Assembly: GCA_007361935.1 (NCBI GenBank)
Contig: CP041667.1
Location: 1,268,501-1,332,500, forward strand
Length of the DNA stretch: 64,000 bases
Source: Lachnospiraceae bacterium KGMB03038
GTDB lineage: Bacteria; Bacillota; Clostridia; Lachnospirales; Lachnospiraceae
Direction: 5' to 3'
Shown here: piece by piece, positions 50,987-59,267 of the stretch
How positions within the stretch are numbered: position 1 is the stretch's first letter
Layout of the letters: every line of letters starts with the position of its first letter
Program-made: the position numbers and the translations under genes
Notes under the pieces: generated by a model
Databases searched by the model: none
What the model saw: only the letters and a program-made list of their open reading frames with translations
Told to the model about the DNA's origin: nothing

Positions 50987-51846
50987 TGCATTATAGCCAG
51001 GAAGAACTTGAGAGAATCCAGGCGAAAAGCCTGGAGATGGCTTTATATTTTAAGAAAATCTGTGAAGAAAATAATCTGATGTTTTATTTCTGCGGAGGCT
51101 GCTGTATTGGAGCGGTGCGCCATGGAGGATTTATTCCTTGGGATGATGATGTGGACGTGTTTATGCCAAGGAAAGACTATGAGATCCTAAAACGCATCTG
51201 GAAAAAACGGGCAGATACCGACCGCTATGCTATTGAGAACTCGGATGCCTACCATATTGACCACAATCTGTTTTTGAATATCCGAGATAATACGACTACA
51301 TTTATCCGACCGTATCAGACGGATCTGGATATCAGTCATGGGCTGATTTTGGACGTGCTTCCGCTGGATGGCTGTCCTTCCGGGAAGATTCGCAGAAAAC
51401 TGCAGTTGATATGGGCGGTCATATATTCGGTCTATCGGTCGCAATTGGTTCCGGAAAATCATGGGAAATTAATGAAACTGGCAGGAAAGCTGGCGTTAGG
51501 GATTGTTCCTTCGCAGAAAACGCGATACCGGATCTGGCGGTTTGCGGAGCGGCAGATGACGAAATACAAGATGGAAGATTGTGAATATGTGACGGAACTG
51601 TGCGCAGGCCCCCATTATATGAAAAACCGTTATCCAAGAGAAGCTTTTGAAAAGGCTGTTTACCGGCAGTTTGAGGGATACTCTATGCCAATCCCCCAGG
51701 GATACGATGCATATCTGAAGACCGCATTTGGGGATTATATGAAACTGCCTCCTAAGGAAAAGCAAGTTGCCCATCATGACGTGGTGCTCTGTGATTTGGA
51801 CAATAGTTACAAAAAGTATAAAGGCACCTATTATTGTGCCCAATAA
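50983..51846 (+). CDS. LicD family phosphotransferase
   Basis: A 287-residue LicD protein. FYFCGGCCIGAVRHGGF and IPWDDDVDVFMPRKDYE are the family's nucleotidyltransferase-fold signature with the metal-binding aspartates. LicD enzymes move phosphocholine or another alcohol phosphate from a CDP-activated donor to a glycan. The eukaryotic relatives fukutin and FKRP transfer ribitol phosphate. CDP-ribitol genes (TarI/TarJ-like) lie 3.6 kb downstream and no choline genes are visible, so ribitol phosphate is my preferred donor. Overlaps the preceding GT4 by four bases. Confidence 0.9.
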   Translation: MMHYSQEELERIQAKSLEMALYFKKICEENNLMFYFCGGCCIGAVRHGGFIPWDDDVDVFMPRKDYEILKRIWKKRADTDRYAIENSDAYHIDHNLFLNIRDNTTTFIRPYQTDLDISHGLILDVLPLDGCPSGKIRRKLQLIWAVIYSVYRSQLVPENHGKLMKLAGKLALGIVPSQKTRYRIWRFAERQMTKYKMEDCEYVTELCAGPHYMKNRYPREAFEKAVYRQFEGYSMPIPQGYDAYLKTAFGDYMKLPPKEKQVAHHDVVLCDLDNSYKKYKGTYYCAQ

Positions 51847-51849
51847 TAC

Positions 51850-51878
51850 TTGATGAAATGCGTGATTTGGTGTATTAT
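51850..51878 (+). promoter_or_regulatory. Probable promoter of the 51930 LCP gene
   Basis: TTGATG (51850-51855) and TATTAT (51873-51878) are 17 bases apart, directly after the LicD stop. Confidence 0.5.
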
Positions 51879-51929
51879 ATATCGGAATATGGTAAATTAA
51901 TGTACCTGAGATAAATTAAGAGGTGTATT

Positions 51930-53354
51930 ATGGCGAAAAGAAGACACAGGAGAGGCAGAAGAAAGAAAAACTGGTTTCTCAGACTGAGCGGACCTAAGAA
52001 AGCGGCTGTCTGTCTGGGAGCGATGGTGTTAGCTCTTCTGGCATCGGGCGTTGTTTACGCGGCGTCTAAGCTGAACCAGATTGATACCCAGGAAATCCCG
52101 CAGGAAAATATCGTGATCAATCAAGAGGCGGAAGCCGCAGGAGAGGGCTACACGAATGTGGCGTTATTTGGCGGGGATTCCAGAACTGGAGAATTGGAAA
52201 AAGGAGTTCGGACGGACACGATCATCGTGGCAAGCTTGAATAATAAGACGAAAGAGATCAGAATGGTCTCGGTCTACCGGGATACACTTCTTGATATCGG
52301 GGACGGGACTTTGCAGAAATGCAACGCGGCGTATAGTTTTGGAGGGCCGGAGCAGGCCATCAATATGCTGAACCGGAATCTGGATCTGGATATCCAGAAA
52401 TATGTTACGGTCGATTTTGGAATTGTCGCTGATGTGATCGATCTTCTGGGCGGCGTTGAGATTGATGTGAAAGAAGAAGAAGTTCAATATATTAATGAAT
52501 TTATTGACGAAACAGGGCAGGTGGCCGGAAAGGAAGTAAACTACGTCCAGAGCGGCGGAACCCAAGTTCTGGACGGAGTCCAGGCGACTACTTATGCCAG
52601 GATCCGTTCTACAGCCGGAGGGGATTTTACTCGTACAGAACGGCAGAGAACGGTGATCGAGAAAATGGTAGAGAAAATCAAGCAGAGTGATCTGGGGACG
52701 ATCAACAGTATTATTGATGAAGTCCTTCCGACAATTTCAACGAATTTTACTTCTGCGGAAATTCTTTCTTACGCCAAGGATTTTGCCAAATATACGTTAG
52801 GTGAAAACGCTGGATTTCCTTTTGACAAGACCACAGATACAGTATCTGGGCTGGGGAGTATCGTCATCCCTGTATCTTTGACTTCGAATGTCCAGCAGCT
52901 TCACGAGTTTTTATATGGAACGACAGATTATACAGTTTCCTCGGAAGTATCCAGCATCAGCGGCGCGATCGTGTCCAGAGTAGGAGAGAGGGAAGCTACG
53001 GACGATGAAACCCTGCGGAGTCAGACCTATACCGTAGCACCGGAAGATGAGGCTCAGGAATCGGGCAGCTATACCGGCGGAGGAAACAGCGGAACAGGTA
53101 ATAACAGCGGCAATAGTGACGCAAACACCGGCGGCGGAAGTGGCGGTGGTAACGGCGGAGCGAATACCGGCGGCGGAGACAATAGTGGAACCGGCGGCGG
53201 AGACAATAGCGGAACCGGCGGCGGAGACAGCAGCGGAACCGGCGGCGGAGACAATAGCGGTGCCGGCGGAGGCGAAAGCGGCGGCGACAATGGCGGAACT
53301 GGCGGCGGAGATGGAGAAACCACGGAGCCTCCCGTAGATGAAACGGTACAATAG
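51930..53354 (+). CDS. LCP family transferase with glycine-rich C-terminal tail
   Basis: A 474-residue LCP protein: a basic cytosolic head (RRHRRGRRKKNW), one membrane helix (about residues 29-46) and the extracellular LCP domain with ALFGGDSRTGELEKGVRTD, MVSVYRDTLLDIG, VDVIDLLGG-like helices and ATTYARIRSTAGGDFTRTERQR. These hold the Arg/Asp residues that bind pyrophosphate and Mg. The last 95 residues are low-complexity GGGDNSGTGGGD repeats, an unusual flexible tail that might thread the wall. It is closely similar in plan to the LCP at 61962, so the second cluster is bracketed by two paralogues. It ends at a clear terminator. Confidence 0.93.
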   Translation: MAKRRHRRGRRKKNWFLRLSGPKKAAVCLGAMVLALLASGVVYAASKLNQIDTQEIPQENIVINQEAEAAGEGYTNVALFGGDSRTGELEKGVRTDTIIVASLNNKTKEIRMVSVYRDTLLDIGDGTLQKCNAAYSFGGPEQAINMLNRNLDLDIQKYVTVDFGIVADVIDLLGGVEIDVKEEEVQYINEFIDETGQVAGKEVNYVQSGGTQVLDGVQATTYARIRSTAGGDFTRTERQRTVIEKMVEKIKQSDLGTINSIIDEVLPTISTNFTSAEILSYAKDFAKYTLGENAGFPFDKTTDTVSGLGSIVIPVSLTSNVQQLHEFLYGTTDYTVSSEVSSISGAIVSRVGEREATDDETLRSQTYTVAPEDEAQESGSYTGGGNSGTGNNSGNSDANTGGGSGGGNGGANTGGGDNSGTGGGDNSGTGGGDSSGTGGGDNSGAGGGESGGDNGGTGGGDGETTEPPVDETVQ

Positions 53355-53368
53355 ATGAAGGTAAAGAG

Positions 53369-53400
53369 AACAAGGCCAGGCATTGCCTGGTCTTGTTTTT
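53369..53400 (+). terminator. Rho-independent terminator
   Basis: ACAAGGCCAGGC pairs with GCCTGGTCTTGT (one G-T pair) around a three-base loop and is followed by TTTTT. It ends the LCP transcript. Confidence 0.85.
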
Positions 53401-53413
53401 GTTCAAAGAGAGG

Positions 53414-53442
53414 TTTACAAATTATTACAAATTTGTTACAAT
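53414..53442 (+). promoter_or_regulatory. Promoter of glmS
   Basis: TTTACA (53414-53419) and TACAAT (53437-53442) are 17 bases apart, each one mismatch from consensus. A leader of about 70 bases follows and shows no glmS ribozyme core. Confidence 0.6.
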
Positions 53443-53517
53443 AACTTCGTTAGTGCAAAAAAAATCTCATTTTGTGCAAATAAGACTTAAAATGATTATA
53501 AACTGGAGGTATGACAT

Positions 53518-55344
53518 ATGTGTGGAATCGTGGGATATATTGGGACTAATCAGGCGGCGCCGATTCTTTTAGACGGTTTGTCAAAATTGGAGTATCGAGG
53601 ATATGACTCGGCGGGAATTGCGGTGTACAACGGCGAAAAGATCGATGTAGTCAAATCAAAAGGAAGATTGAAGGTTTTAAATGAGCTGACCCATGGCGGG
53701 GAAACTATGCCGGGCACACTGGGAATCGGACATACCCGCTGGGCTACGCATGGCGCGCCTTCAGATACCAATGCCCATCCTCATTTAAATGGAGATGAAA
53801 GCATTGTGGTAGTCCACAATGGCATTATTGAGAATTATATAAAATTGAAAAAGAAACTTGAGAAAAAAGGATACCAGTTTGTCTCGGATACAGATACAGA
53901 AGTGATCGCTCACTTGCTGGATTATTATTATCATGGCAATCCTTTGCAGGCAGTCACAAAAATCATGCATAGAATGGAAGGCTCTTATGCGCTGGGGATT
54001 ATTTTTAAGGACCATCCGGATGAGCTTTACGCAGTCCGCAAAGACAGCCCCCTGATCGTGGGAAAGACGAAGGACGGAAATATTATTGCTTCTGATGTGC
54101 CGGCGGTATTGAAATATACCAGAGATGTCTTTTTTATTGAAAACGAAGAAATCGTGCGGATGACCAGAGATACCATGGAATTCTTTAATGTGGATGAGGA
54201 GCCCATCGAGAAGGAGTCCGTACGGATTGAGTGGGACGTAAACGCCGCGGAAAAAGGCGGCTATGAGCATTTTATGCTGAAAGAAATGTATGAGCAGCCC
54301 AAAGCGATCACAGATACATTTTCCCCCAGGATCAAAGACGGGAAGATTATGATCGATGAGCTGAATATGACGGATGAAGAGATTCAAAAAATCCAGAAGA
54401 TTACCATTGTGGCCTGTGGATCCGCGTATCATACGGGGGTTACCAGTAAATATGTGTTTGAAGGACTGGCAAGAATTCCTGTGGAAGTAGACCTGGCTTC
54501 TGAGTTTCGCTATAGAGATCCAATCTTGGACGAAGGAAGCTTGGTCATTGTGATCAGCCAGTCAGGGGAGACGGCAGATACGTTGGCGGCCCTCCGTGAA
54601 TCTAAGGCCAAAGGCGCCAGAGTGCTCGGCATCGTGAACGTAGTGGGGAGTTCCATTGCCCGTGAAGCGGATAATGTAATGTATACTTGGGCGGGACCTG
54701 AGATTGCGGTGGCCACTACCAAAGCTTACTCTGCTCAGCTGATTGCGCTCTATCTGCTGGCAATGAAATTCGCGTACGTGAGAGGAAAATTAAACGATGC
54801 CGGCTTGGCGGATATGCTGGAGGATATGAAGAGTCTGCCGGCGCAGGTAGAAATGCTGTTAAATAATAAAGAGCGGATCCAGAAATTCGCCAACCGGTAC
54901 CTGGCGGCGAAAGATATTTTCTTTATCGGCCGAGGTATTGATTATGCGATTTCCATGGAGGGGTCTTTGAAACTGAAAGAGATTTCTTATATCCATTCGG
55001 AAGCATACGCGGCGGGAGAGCTGAAGCACGGAACAATTTCCCTGGTTGAGGAAGGAACTCTGGTGGCTTCAGTACTGACCCAGAAGGATCTTTACAAAAA
55101 GATGATCAGCAATATGGTGGAAGTGAGCACGAGAGGAGCTTTTGTTCTGGCTGTTACTATGGAAGGCAATGTAGAGGTGGAAAAAGCGGCTGATTACGTG
55201 ATCTACATTCCAGAGACAAACAAATACTTTACCAATTCGCTGGCGATCATCCCGCTTCAATTATTCGGCTATTATGTGGCTGTGGGAAGAGGCTGTGATG
55301 TGGATAAGCCGAGAAATCTGGCGAAATCTGTCACGGTGGAATAA
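53518..55344 (+). CDS. glmS: Glutamine-fructose-6-phosphate aminotransferase (isomerizing)
   Basis: A 608-residue GlmS that makes glucosamine-6-phosphate from fructose-6-phosphate and glutamine, the first step to UDP-GlcNAc. Cys2 (MCGIVGYIG) is the glutaminase nucleophile, with LGIGHTRWATHG and NGIIENY in the same domain. Two SIS domains follow (VACGSAYHTGVTSKY, ISQSGETADTLAAL), and the end is DVDKPRNLAKSVTVE, the sugar-binding C-terminus. Full length. CTGGAGGT precedes the ATG. It feeds both wall and polysaccharide synthesis and sits between two surface-polymer transcription units. Confidence 0.98.
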   Translation: MCGIVGYIGTNQAAPILLDGLSKLEYRGYDSAGIAVYNGEKIDVVKSKGRLKVLNELTHGGETMPGTLGIGHTRWATHGAPSDTNAHPHLNGDESIVVVHNGIIENYIKLKKKLEKKGYQFVSDTDTEVIAHLLDYYYHGNPLQAVTKIMHRMEGSYALGIIFKDHPDELYAVRKDSPLIVGKTKDGNIIASDVPAVLKYTRDVFFIENEEIVRMTRDTMEFFNVDEEPIEKESVRIEWDVNAAEKGGYEHFMLKEMYEQPKAITDTFSPRIKDGKIMIDELNMTDEEIQKIQKITIVACGSAYHTGVTSKYVFEGLARIPVEVDLASEFRYRDPILDEGSLVIVISQSGETADTLAALRESKAKGARVLGIVNVVGSSIAREADNVMYTWAGPEIAVATTKAYSAQLIALYLLAMKFAYVRGKLNDAGLADMLEDMKSLPAQVEMLLNNKERIQKFANRYLAAKDIFFIGRGIDYAISMEGSLKLKEISYIHSEAYAAGELKHGTISLVEEGTLVASVLTQKDLYKKMISNMVEVSTRGAFVLAVTMEGNVEVEKAADYVIYIPETNKYFTNSLAIIPLQLFGYYVAVGRGCDVDKPRNLAKSVTVE

Positions 55345-55395
55345 AAAAGGAGATAGATGAGGCATGGGAGACCATGCCTTATGCTTTGGCCTGGG

Positions 55396-55424
55396 TTGTA
55401 GGAAAACGGGAAATTTGGTATAAT
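55396..55424 (+). promoter_or_regulatory. Promoter of the tarI-glf operon
   Basis: TTGTAG (55396-55401) and a perfect TATAAT (55419-55424) are 17 bases apart, about 45 bases before the tarI start. Confidence 0.65.
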
Positions 55425-55467
55425 AGCAAAAGATATGTAAACCTTTTGTAAAATAGGAGAGAAAATC

Positions 55468-56184
55468 ATGATATTTGGCGGTATTTTGGCAGGAGGGACA
55501 GGCACCCGGATGAATATGGCGGACATGCCCAAACAGTTCCTGGAATTGGGAAGCAAACCAATGGTGATCCATACATTGGAAAAATTTTTGCTTTGTCCCA
55601 GGATGGATCAGGTCTACATTGGGGTCCATCCCAATTGGGTGCTTCATATGGAAGATCTGGTAGAGAAATATATTGGTATACGGAAAGAGAATGTGCATAT
55701 TGTAGAAGGCGGACATGACAGAAATGAAACGATCATGAATATTGTCGCCGCTATTGAAAAAGACTATGGAGAAAGTGAAGAGCATTATATCATCACGCAT
55801 GATTCGGTCAGGCCTTTTGTAACCTCCAGAATCCTGGAAGACAATATAGAAGCCGTTCAAAAATTTCAGGTGTGCGATACGGTGATCCCGGCTACGGATA
55901 CTATTGTGGTTTCAGAGGATGGAGAGAGTATTGCTGAAATTCCAGTAAGAGACCGGATGTATCAGGGCCAGACGCCTCAGAGTTTTCAGATCCGTCTTTT
56001 GAAGGAGTTGTACGAATCCCTGGGAGAGAATGAAAAGGCAATCTTGACAGATGCATGTAAGATGGCCGTTGTGCGGAATCACAAGGTGAGCTTGGTAAAG
56101 GGGGAACCGTCAAATCTGAAGATAACCACAGTAAGCGACTACAAGATCGCTCAAGCTATGGTCGGAGGAAAGATCATTGATTAA
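55468..56184 (+). CDS. tarI: D-ribitol-5-phosphate cytidylyltransferase (TarI-like)
   Basis: A 238-residue IspD/TarI-family enzyme with the CTP loop GGILAGGTGTRMNMADMPKQF, HDSVRPFVTSRILE and the MYQGQTPQSF motif. The family includes IspD (isoprenoid precursor) and TarI (CDP-ribitol). The next gene is TarJ-like and overlaps by eight bases, which favours TarI. The product, CDP-ribitol, is a donor for ribitol phosphate in teichoic acids and capsules. GGAGAGAAAATC precedes the ATG. Confidence 0.88.
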   Translation: MIFGGILAGGTGTRMNMADMPKQFLELGSKPMVIHTLEKFLLCPRMDQVYIGVHPNWVLHMEDLVEKYIGIRKENVHIVEGGHDRNETIMNIVAAIEKDYGESEEHYIITHDSVRPFVTSRILEDNIEAVQKFQVCDTVIPATDTIVVSEDGESIAEIPVRDRMYQGQTPQSFQIRLLKELYESLGENEKAILTDACKMAVVRNHKVSLVKGEPSNLKITTVSDYKIAQAMVGGKIID

Positions 56185-57190
56185 CTATGTTTACCAATTG
56201 GCTGCGCCAAGAACCTTTTCTGTAAAATATGAGGAATTCCCGTTTAAGGAAGAAGTGATTATAAAGCCAAGATACATGTCGATCTGTCATGCGGACCAAA
56301 GATATTACACCGGCCAGCGCCAAAGAGAAGTTATGGAACGGAAACTTCCCATGGCATTGATCCATGAATGCTGCGGAGAGGTTTTGTCAGATGCGACCGG
56401 GGTATATAGACCGGGACAGAAAGTGGTAATGATTCCAAATGTTCCTGGCGAGGAAAACAGCGAAATCATGGAAAACTATGCCAGGGGGGCGCAGTTTTTG
56501 TCCAGTGGAAGAGATGGTTTTATGCGGGAGTATATTGGCCTGCCGGCGGACAGAGTGGTTTCCTGTGAAGGGATTGCGGAACGAGTAGCCGCGGTGATGG
56601 AATTTGTCAGTGTGGCGGCCCACAGCATCCGTCGATTTAAGGGGATGGCTCACAGCCAAAGAAACCGGATTGGAATCTGGGGAGACGGGAGTCTTGCGTT
56701 TGTTGTGGCGAATCTTCTAAAACGAGAATTCCCTCAGAGCAAACTGGTAGTGATTGGGAAAAATCCTTCAAAACTTTCCTATTTTTCTTTCGCGGATGAA
56801 GCCTACCTTAGAGAAAATCTTCCGAAGACACTATCGGTGGATCATGCTTTTGAGTGCTGCGGCGGTGACGGAAGTTATTATGCGATCGATGATATCATCC
56901 GTTTGATCAATCCCCAAGGGACAGTTATGCTGATGGGAGTTAGTGAGAATAAGATTGCCATAAATACAAGAGATGTGTTGGAAAAAGGATTGATCGTGGT
57001 GGGAAGCAGCCGGTCGGGAAGGAAAGATTTTGAAACGGCGGCGGGCTATATGCGGGAAGCAAGGTTTCAGAGACGGCTGGAGTTGATCATCTATCAAGAT
57101 AGAAAGGTGGCTTCCATCGAAGATATCCATAGAGTATTCCAAACGGATTTAAGTACACCGTTCAAGACCGTCTTTGAATGGGGATTATAA
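56177..57190 (+). CDS. tarJ: Ribulose-5-phosphate reductase (TarJ-like zinc alcohol dehydrogenase)
   Basis: A 337-residue medium-chain dehydrogenase-like protein. It begins with TTG 56177, after GGAGGAAAG; this start gives INYVYQLAAPRTFSVKYEE, the usual TarJ beginning. PRYMSICHADQRYYTGQR and HECCGEVL hold the zinc-site cysteine, histidine and glutamate. TarJ reduces ribulose-5-phosphate to ribitol-5-phosphate with NADPH, the substrate of TarI. The eight-base overlap with tarI couples their translation. Confidence 0.9.
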   Translation: MINYVYQLAAPRTFSVKYEEFPFKEEVIIKPRYMSICHADQRYYTGQRQREVMERKLPMALIHECCGEVLSDATGVYRPGQKVVMIPNVPGEENSEIMENYARGAQFLSSGRDGFMREYIGLPADRVVSCEGIAERVAAVMEFVSVAAHSIRRFKGMAHSQRNRIGIWGDGSLAFVVANLLKREFPQSKLVVIGKNPSKLSYFSFADEAYLRENLPKTLSVDHAFECCGGDGSYYAIDDIIRLINPQGTVMLMGVSENKIAINTRDVLEKGLIVVGSSRSGRKDFETAAGYMREARFQRRLELIIYQDRKVASIEDIHRVFQTDLSTPFKTVFEWGL

Positions 57191-57200
57191 GGAGTAAATC

Positions 57201-58181
57201 ATGCCTTTGATAAGTGTGATCGTCCCGGTTTATAATGTAGAGAAATATTTGGAGAAATGCCTGGATTCTATTTTGAGCCAGACATTCCGGGATTTTGAGG
57301 TTATTCTGATCGATGATGGATCGGGAGACGGAAGCGGAGAAATCTGCAGGCGATATGCACAAGAGGATAAACGAGTGCGCTATGTACGGCAGGAAAATGG
57401 TGGGGCTGGACAGGCTAGAAACTATGGAGTTAATCTTGCTCAAGGGAAATACATAGCATTTGTCGACAGCGATGACTATATTGACGCCCGCATGCTGGAA
57501 GTGCTTTATGAAAATATAACGCGAAGCGGAGCTGACGTGGCATCCTGCGGGGTATATAATGTTTTCCAGCAGAAACAAACCCCTCAGTATGATAGAATAG
57601 AGACTTTTCTCGCGCCGGCGGAAGAGGCATTTGGTCTGCTCCTTCTGGGAGAAAAGATTCCTGGAAGTCCATGTAACAAATTGTATTGTTCTTGGATTTT
57701 TCAAAAAGTTCGATTTCCAGTAGGGATTTTCTATGAAGATGTAGTCTTTCATACAGAGCTTATGCAGGAAATAAAAAATGTCTGCGTAGACACAACGCCG
57801 TTATATTATTATGTGCATCGCCAGAACAGCATTACGACTCAAAAATTTGATTCCAGAGCAATGATGTTTATTCATACGTATGAAGAAACATTGAAAGTGG
57901 TTCGGGATAAATATCCTTCGATTCTCCCGCAAGCGGAGTTTAAGCTGACATGGGCGTATTTTTCGATTTTGGACCGAATGCTGCAGGAAGAAGATTATAG
58001 AAAGATCCGAGAGTTTCCAAAGGTAAGAACCTTTTTAAAACGAAACACATTTCGGATCCTCCGGAGTCCTTATTTCCACAAGGCAAGAAAAATCGGAGCG
58101 GCGGCATTATTATTGAATGTAAGGCTGTACCGCTGGATGATCCGGATGAATGAGCGGAAGAATAAGAGTATATTTTCGTAG
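57201..58181 (+). CDS. Glycosyltransferase family 2
   Basis: A 326-residue GT-A enzyme. SVIVPVYNVEKYLEKCLDSI and VILIDDGSGDGSGEICRRYA begin the donor-binding domain, and AFVDSDDYIDARMLE is the metal-binding DxD region. The C-terminal 130 residues include EDVVFHTELMQEIK, common in capsule GT2 enzymes. With Glf in the same operon it is a candidate galactofuranosyltransferase, but specificity cannot be read from sequence. AAGGAGTAAATC precedes the ATG. Confidence 0.92.
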   Translation: MPLISVIVPVYNVEKYLEKCLDSILSQTFRDFEVILIDDGSGDGSGEICRRYAQEDKRVRYVRQENGGAGQARNYGVNLAQGKYIAFVDSDDYIDARMLEVLYENITRSGADVASCGVYNVFQQKQTPQYDRIETFLAPAEEAFGLLLLGEKIPGSPCNKLYCSWIFQKVRFPVGIFYEDVVFHTELMQEIKNVCVDTTPLYYYVHRQNSITTQKFDSRAMMFIHTYEETLKVVRDKYPSILPQAEFKLTWAYFSILDRMLQEEDYRKIREFPKVRTFLKRNTFRILRSPYFHKARKIGAAALLLNVRLYRWMIRMNERKNKSIFS

Positions 58182-58189
58182 GTGAAAGA

Positions 58190-59266
58190 ATGAAACGAAT
58201 TTGTCTGGTAGATTTTGATATGGCAGTTACCGGCGGCGTAGAGTGTGTGACCGCATCCCTGGCGAATGCTTTTTGTGAAGATCATGCCGTATACATTTTT
58301 GAAATCAATCACACCGGACCCTGTGCGTACACATTGGATAAGAGGGTTCGTTTTACGGAAGGGGTACAAGGGGAAAACAGGCTTAGGGGAATGATAAAGA
58401 GCTGTGTGCCTGCCTTTATCCGCTTTGTGAAGAAAGAAAAAATAGATGTGATCCTTCTGATGGGAAATTACCCTGCGCTGGTGGTTTCTTTTGCCCGTTT
58501 TTTTACGAAAGCAAAGTATGTTTACTGTGACCATGGAGGATTGATGAATCAATGGCGCCAGAAGGATATAACGGCGATACGGTTCTGGGATGCGTTTTGC
58601 GCTCATAAAGTCGTGGTTTTGACTGATAAGACTCAGAAGGATTATGTGGAGAAATTTCATCTGAAGCCTGAGAAAGTACAGAGGATCTATAACTGGGTGG
58701 AAGACGAAATCATCAGTCAAAGGCAAGAATATCGTCCGCAGAGCCGCAAAATCTTGTCGGTAGGACGATTTGGAAAAGAAAAGGGATATGACTTGCTGGT
58801 GAAGGTGGCGGAAGAAATACTCCCTAAATATCCTCAGTGGAGCTGGGATATCTATGGAACGGGAGAGACGTTTGATGAGATTTCGGAAAAAATTCAAGAG
58901 GCAGGTTTGGAAAATCAGGTTTGTCTGAAAGGGAATGTAAAAAATGCCTATCAACTGTATCCGGAATATGCGTTTCTCGTCCTGACTTCTTACCGTGAAG
59001 GCTTGCCCATCGTGCTGCTGGAGGCTCTTGCTCTGGGGATACCAATGGTTAGTTTTGATATCGAGACGGGGCCAAATGAGATCATCGAAGATGGGAAAAA
59101 CGGATTCTTGATTCCACCCTATGATCTGCAGGTTATGGGGAAACGGATTGAGGAATTGATCCAGAATGAAGAACTGCGGAGAACATTTGCCCAGTATGGG
59201 GGGCGGAGAGAAAAATTCAGTAAGAAAGAGATTCTGAAAGAATGGATAAAGGTGATAGAAGAATAG
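58190..59266 (+). CDS. Glycosyltransferase family 4
   Basis: A 358-residue GT-B enzyme. ICLVDFDMAVTGGVECVTAS is the N-terminal glycine-rich loop. ILSVGRFGKEKGYDLLVKV, WDIYGTGETFDEISEKI, LTSYREGLPIVLLEALALG and GPNEIIEDGKNGFLIPPYD form the typical GT4 donor domain with the EX7E glutamates. It is nine bases after the GT2 gene and one base before the flippase gene, so these genes form one operon. Confidence 0.92.
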   Translation: MKRICLVDFDMAVTGGVECVTASLANAFCEDHAVYIFEINHTGPCAYTLDKRVRFTEGVQGENRLRGMIKSCVPAFIRFVKKEKIDVILLMGNYPALVVSFARFFTKAKYVYCDHGGLMNQWRQKDITAIRFWDAFCAHKVVVLTDKTQKDYVEKFHLKPEKVQRIYNWVEDEIISQRQEYRPQSRKILSVGRFGKEKGYDLLVKVAEEILPKYPQWSWDIYGTGETFDEISEKIQEAGLENQVCLKGNVKNAYQLYPEYAFLVLTSYREGLPIVLLEALALGIPMVSFDIETGPNEIIEDGKNGFLIPPYDLQVMGKRIEELIQNEELRRTFAQYGGRREKFSKKEILKEWIKVIEE

Positions 59267-59267
59267 T

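Noticed and set aside
53069..53383. Proline-rich and other frames over the Gly-rich tail of the 51930 LCP gene
   Set aside because: These are artefacts of the repetitive GGCGGCGGA-type DNA read in other frames.
53443..53517. glmS ribozyme in the glmS leader
   Set aside because: The leader is only about 70 bases, AT-rich and without the paired core and pseudoknot expected of the ribozyme.
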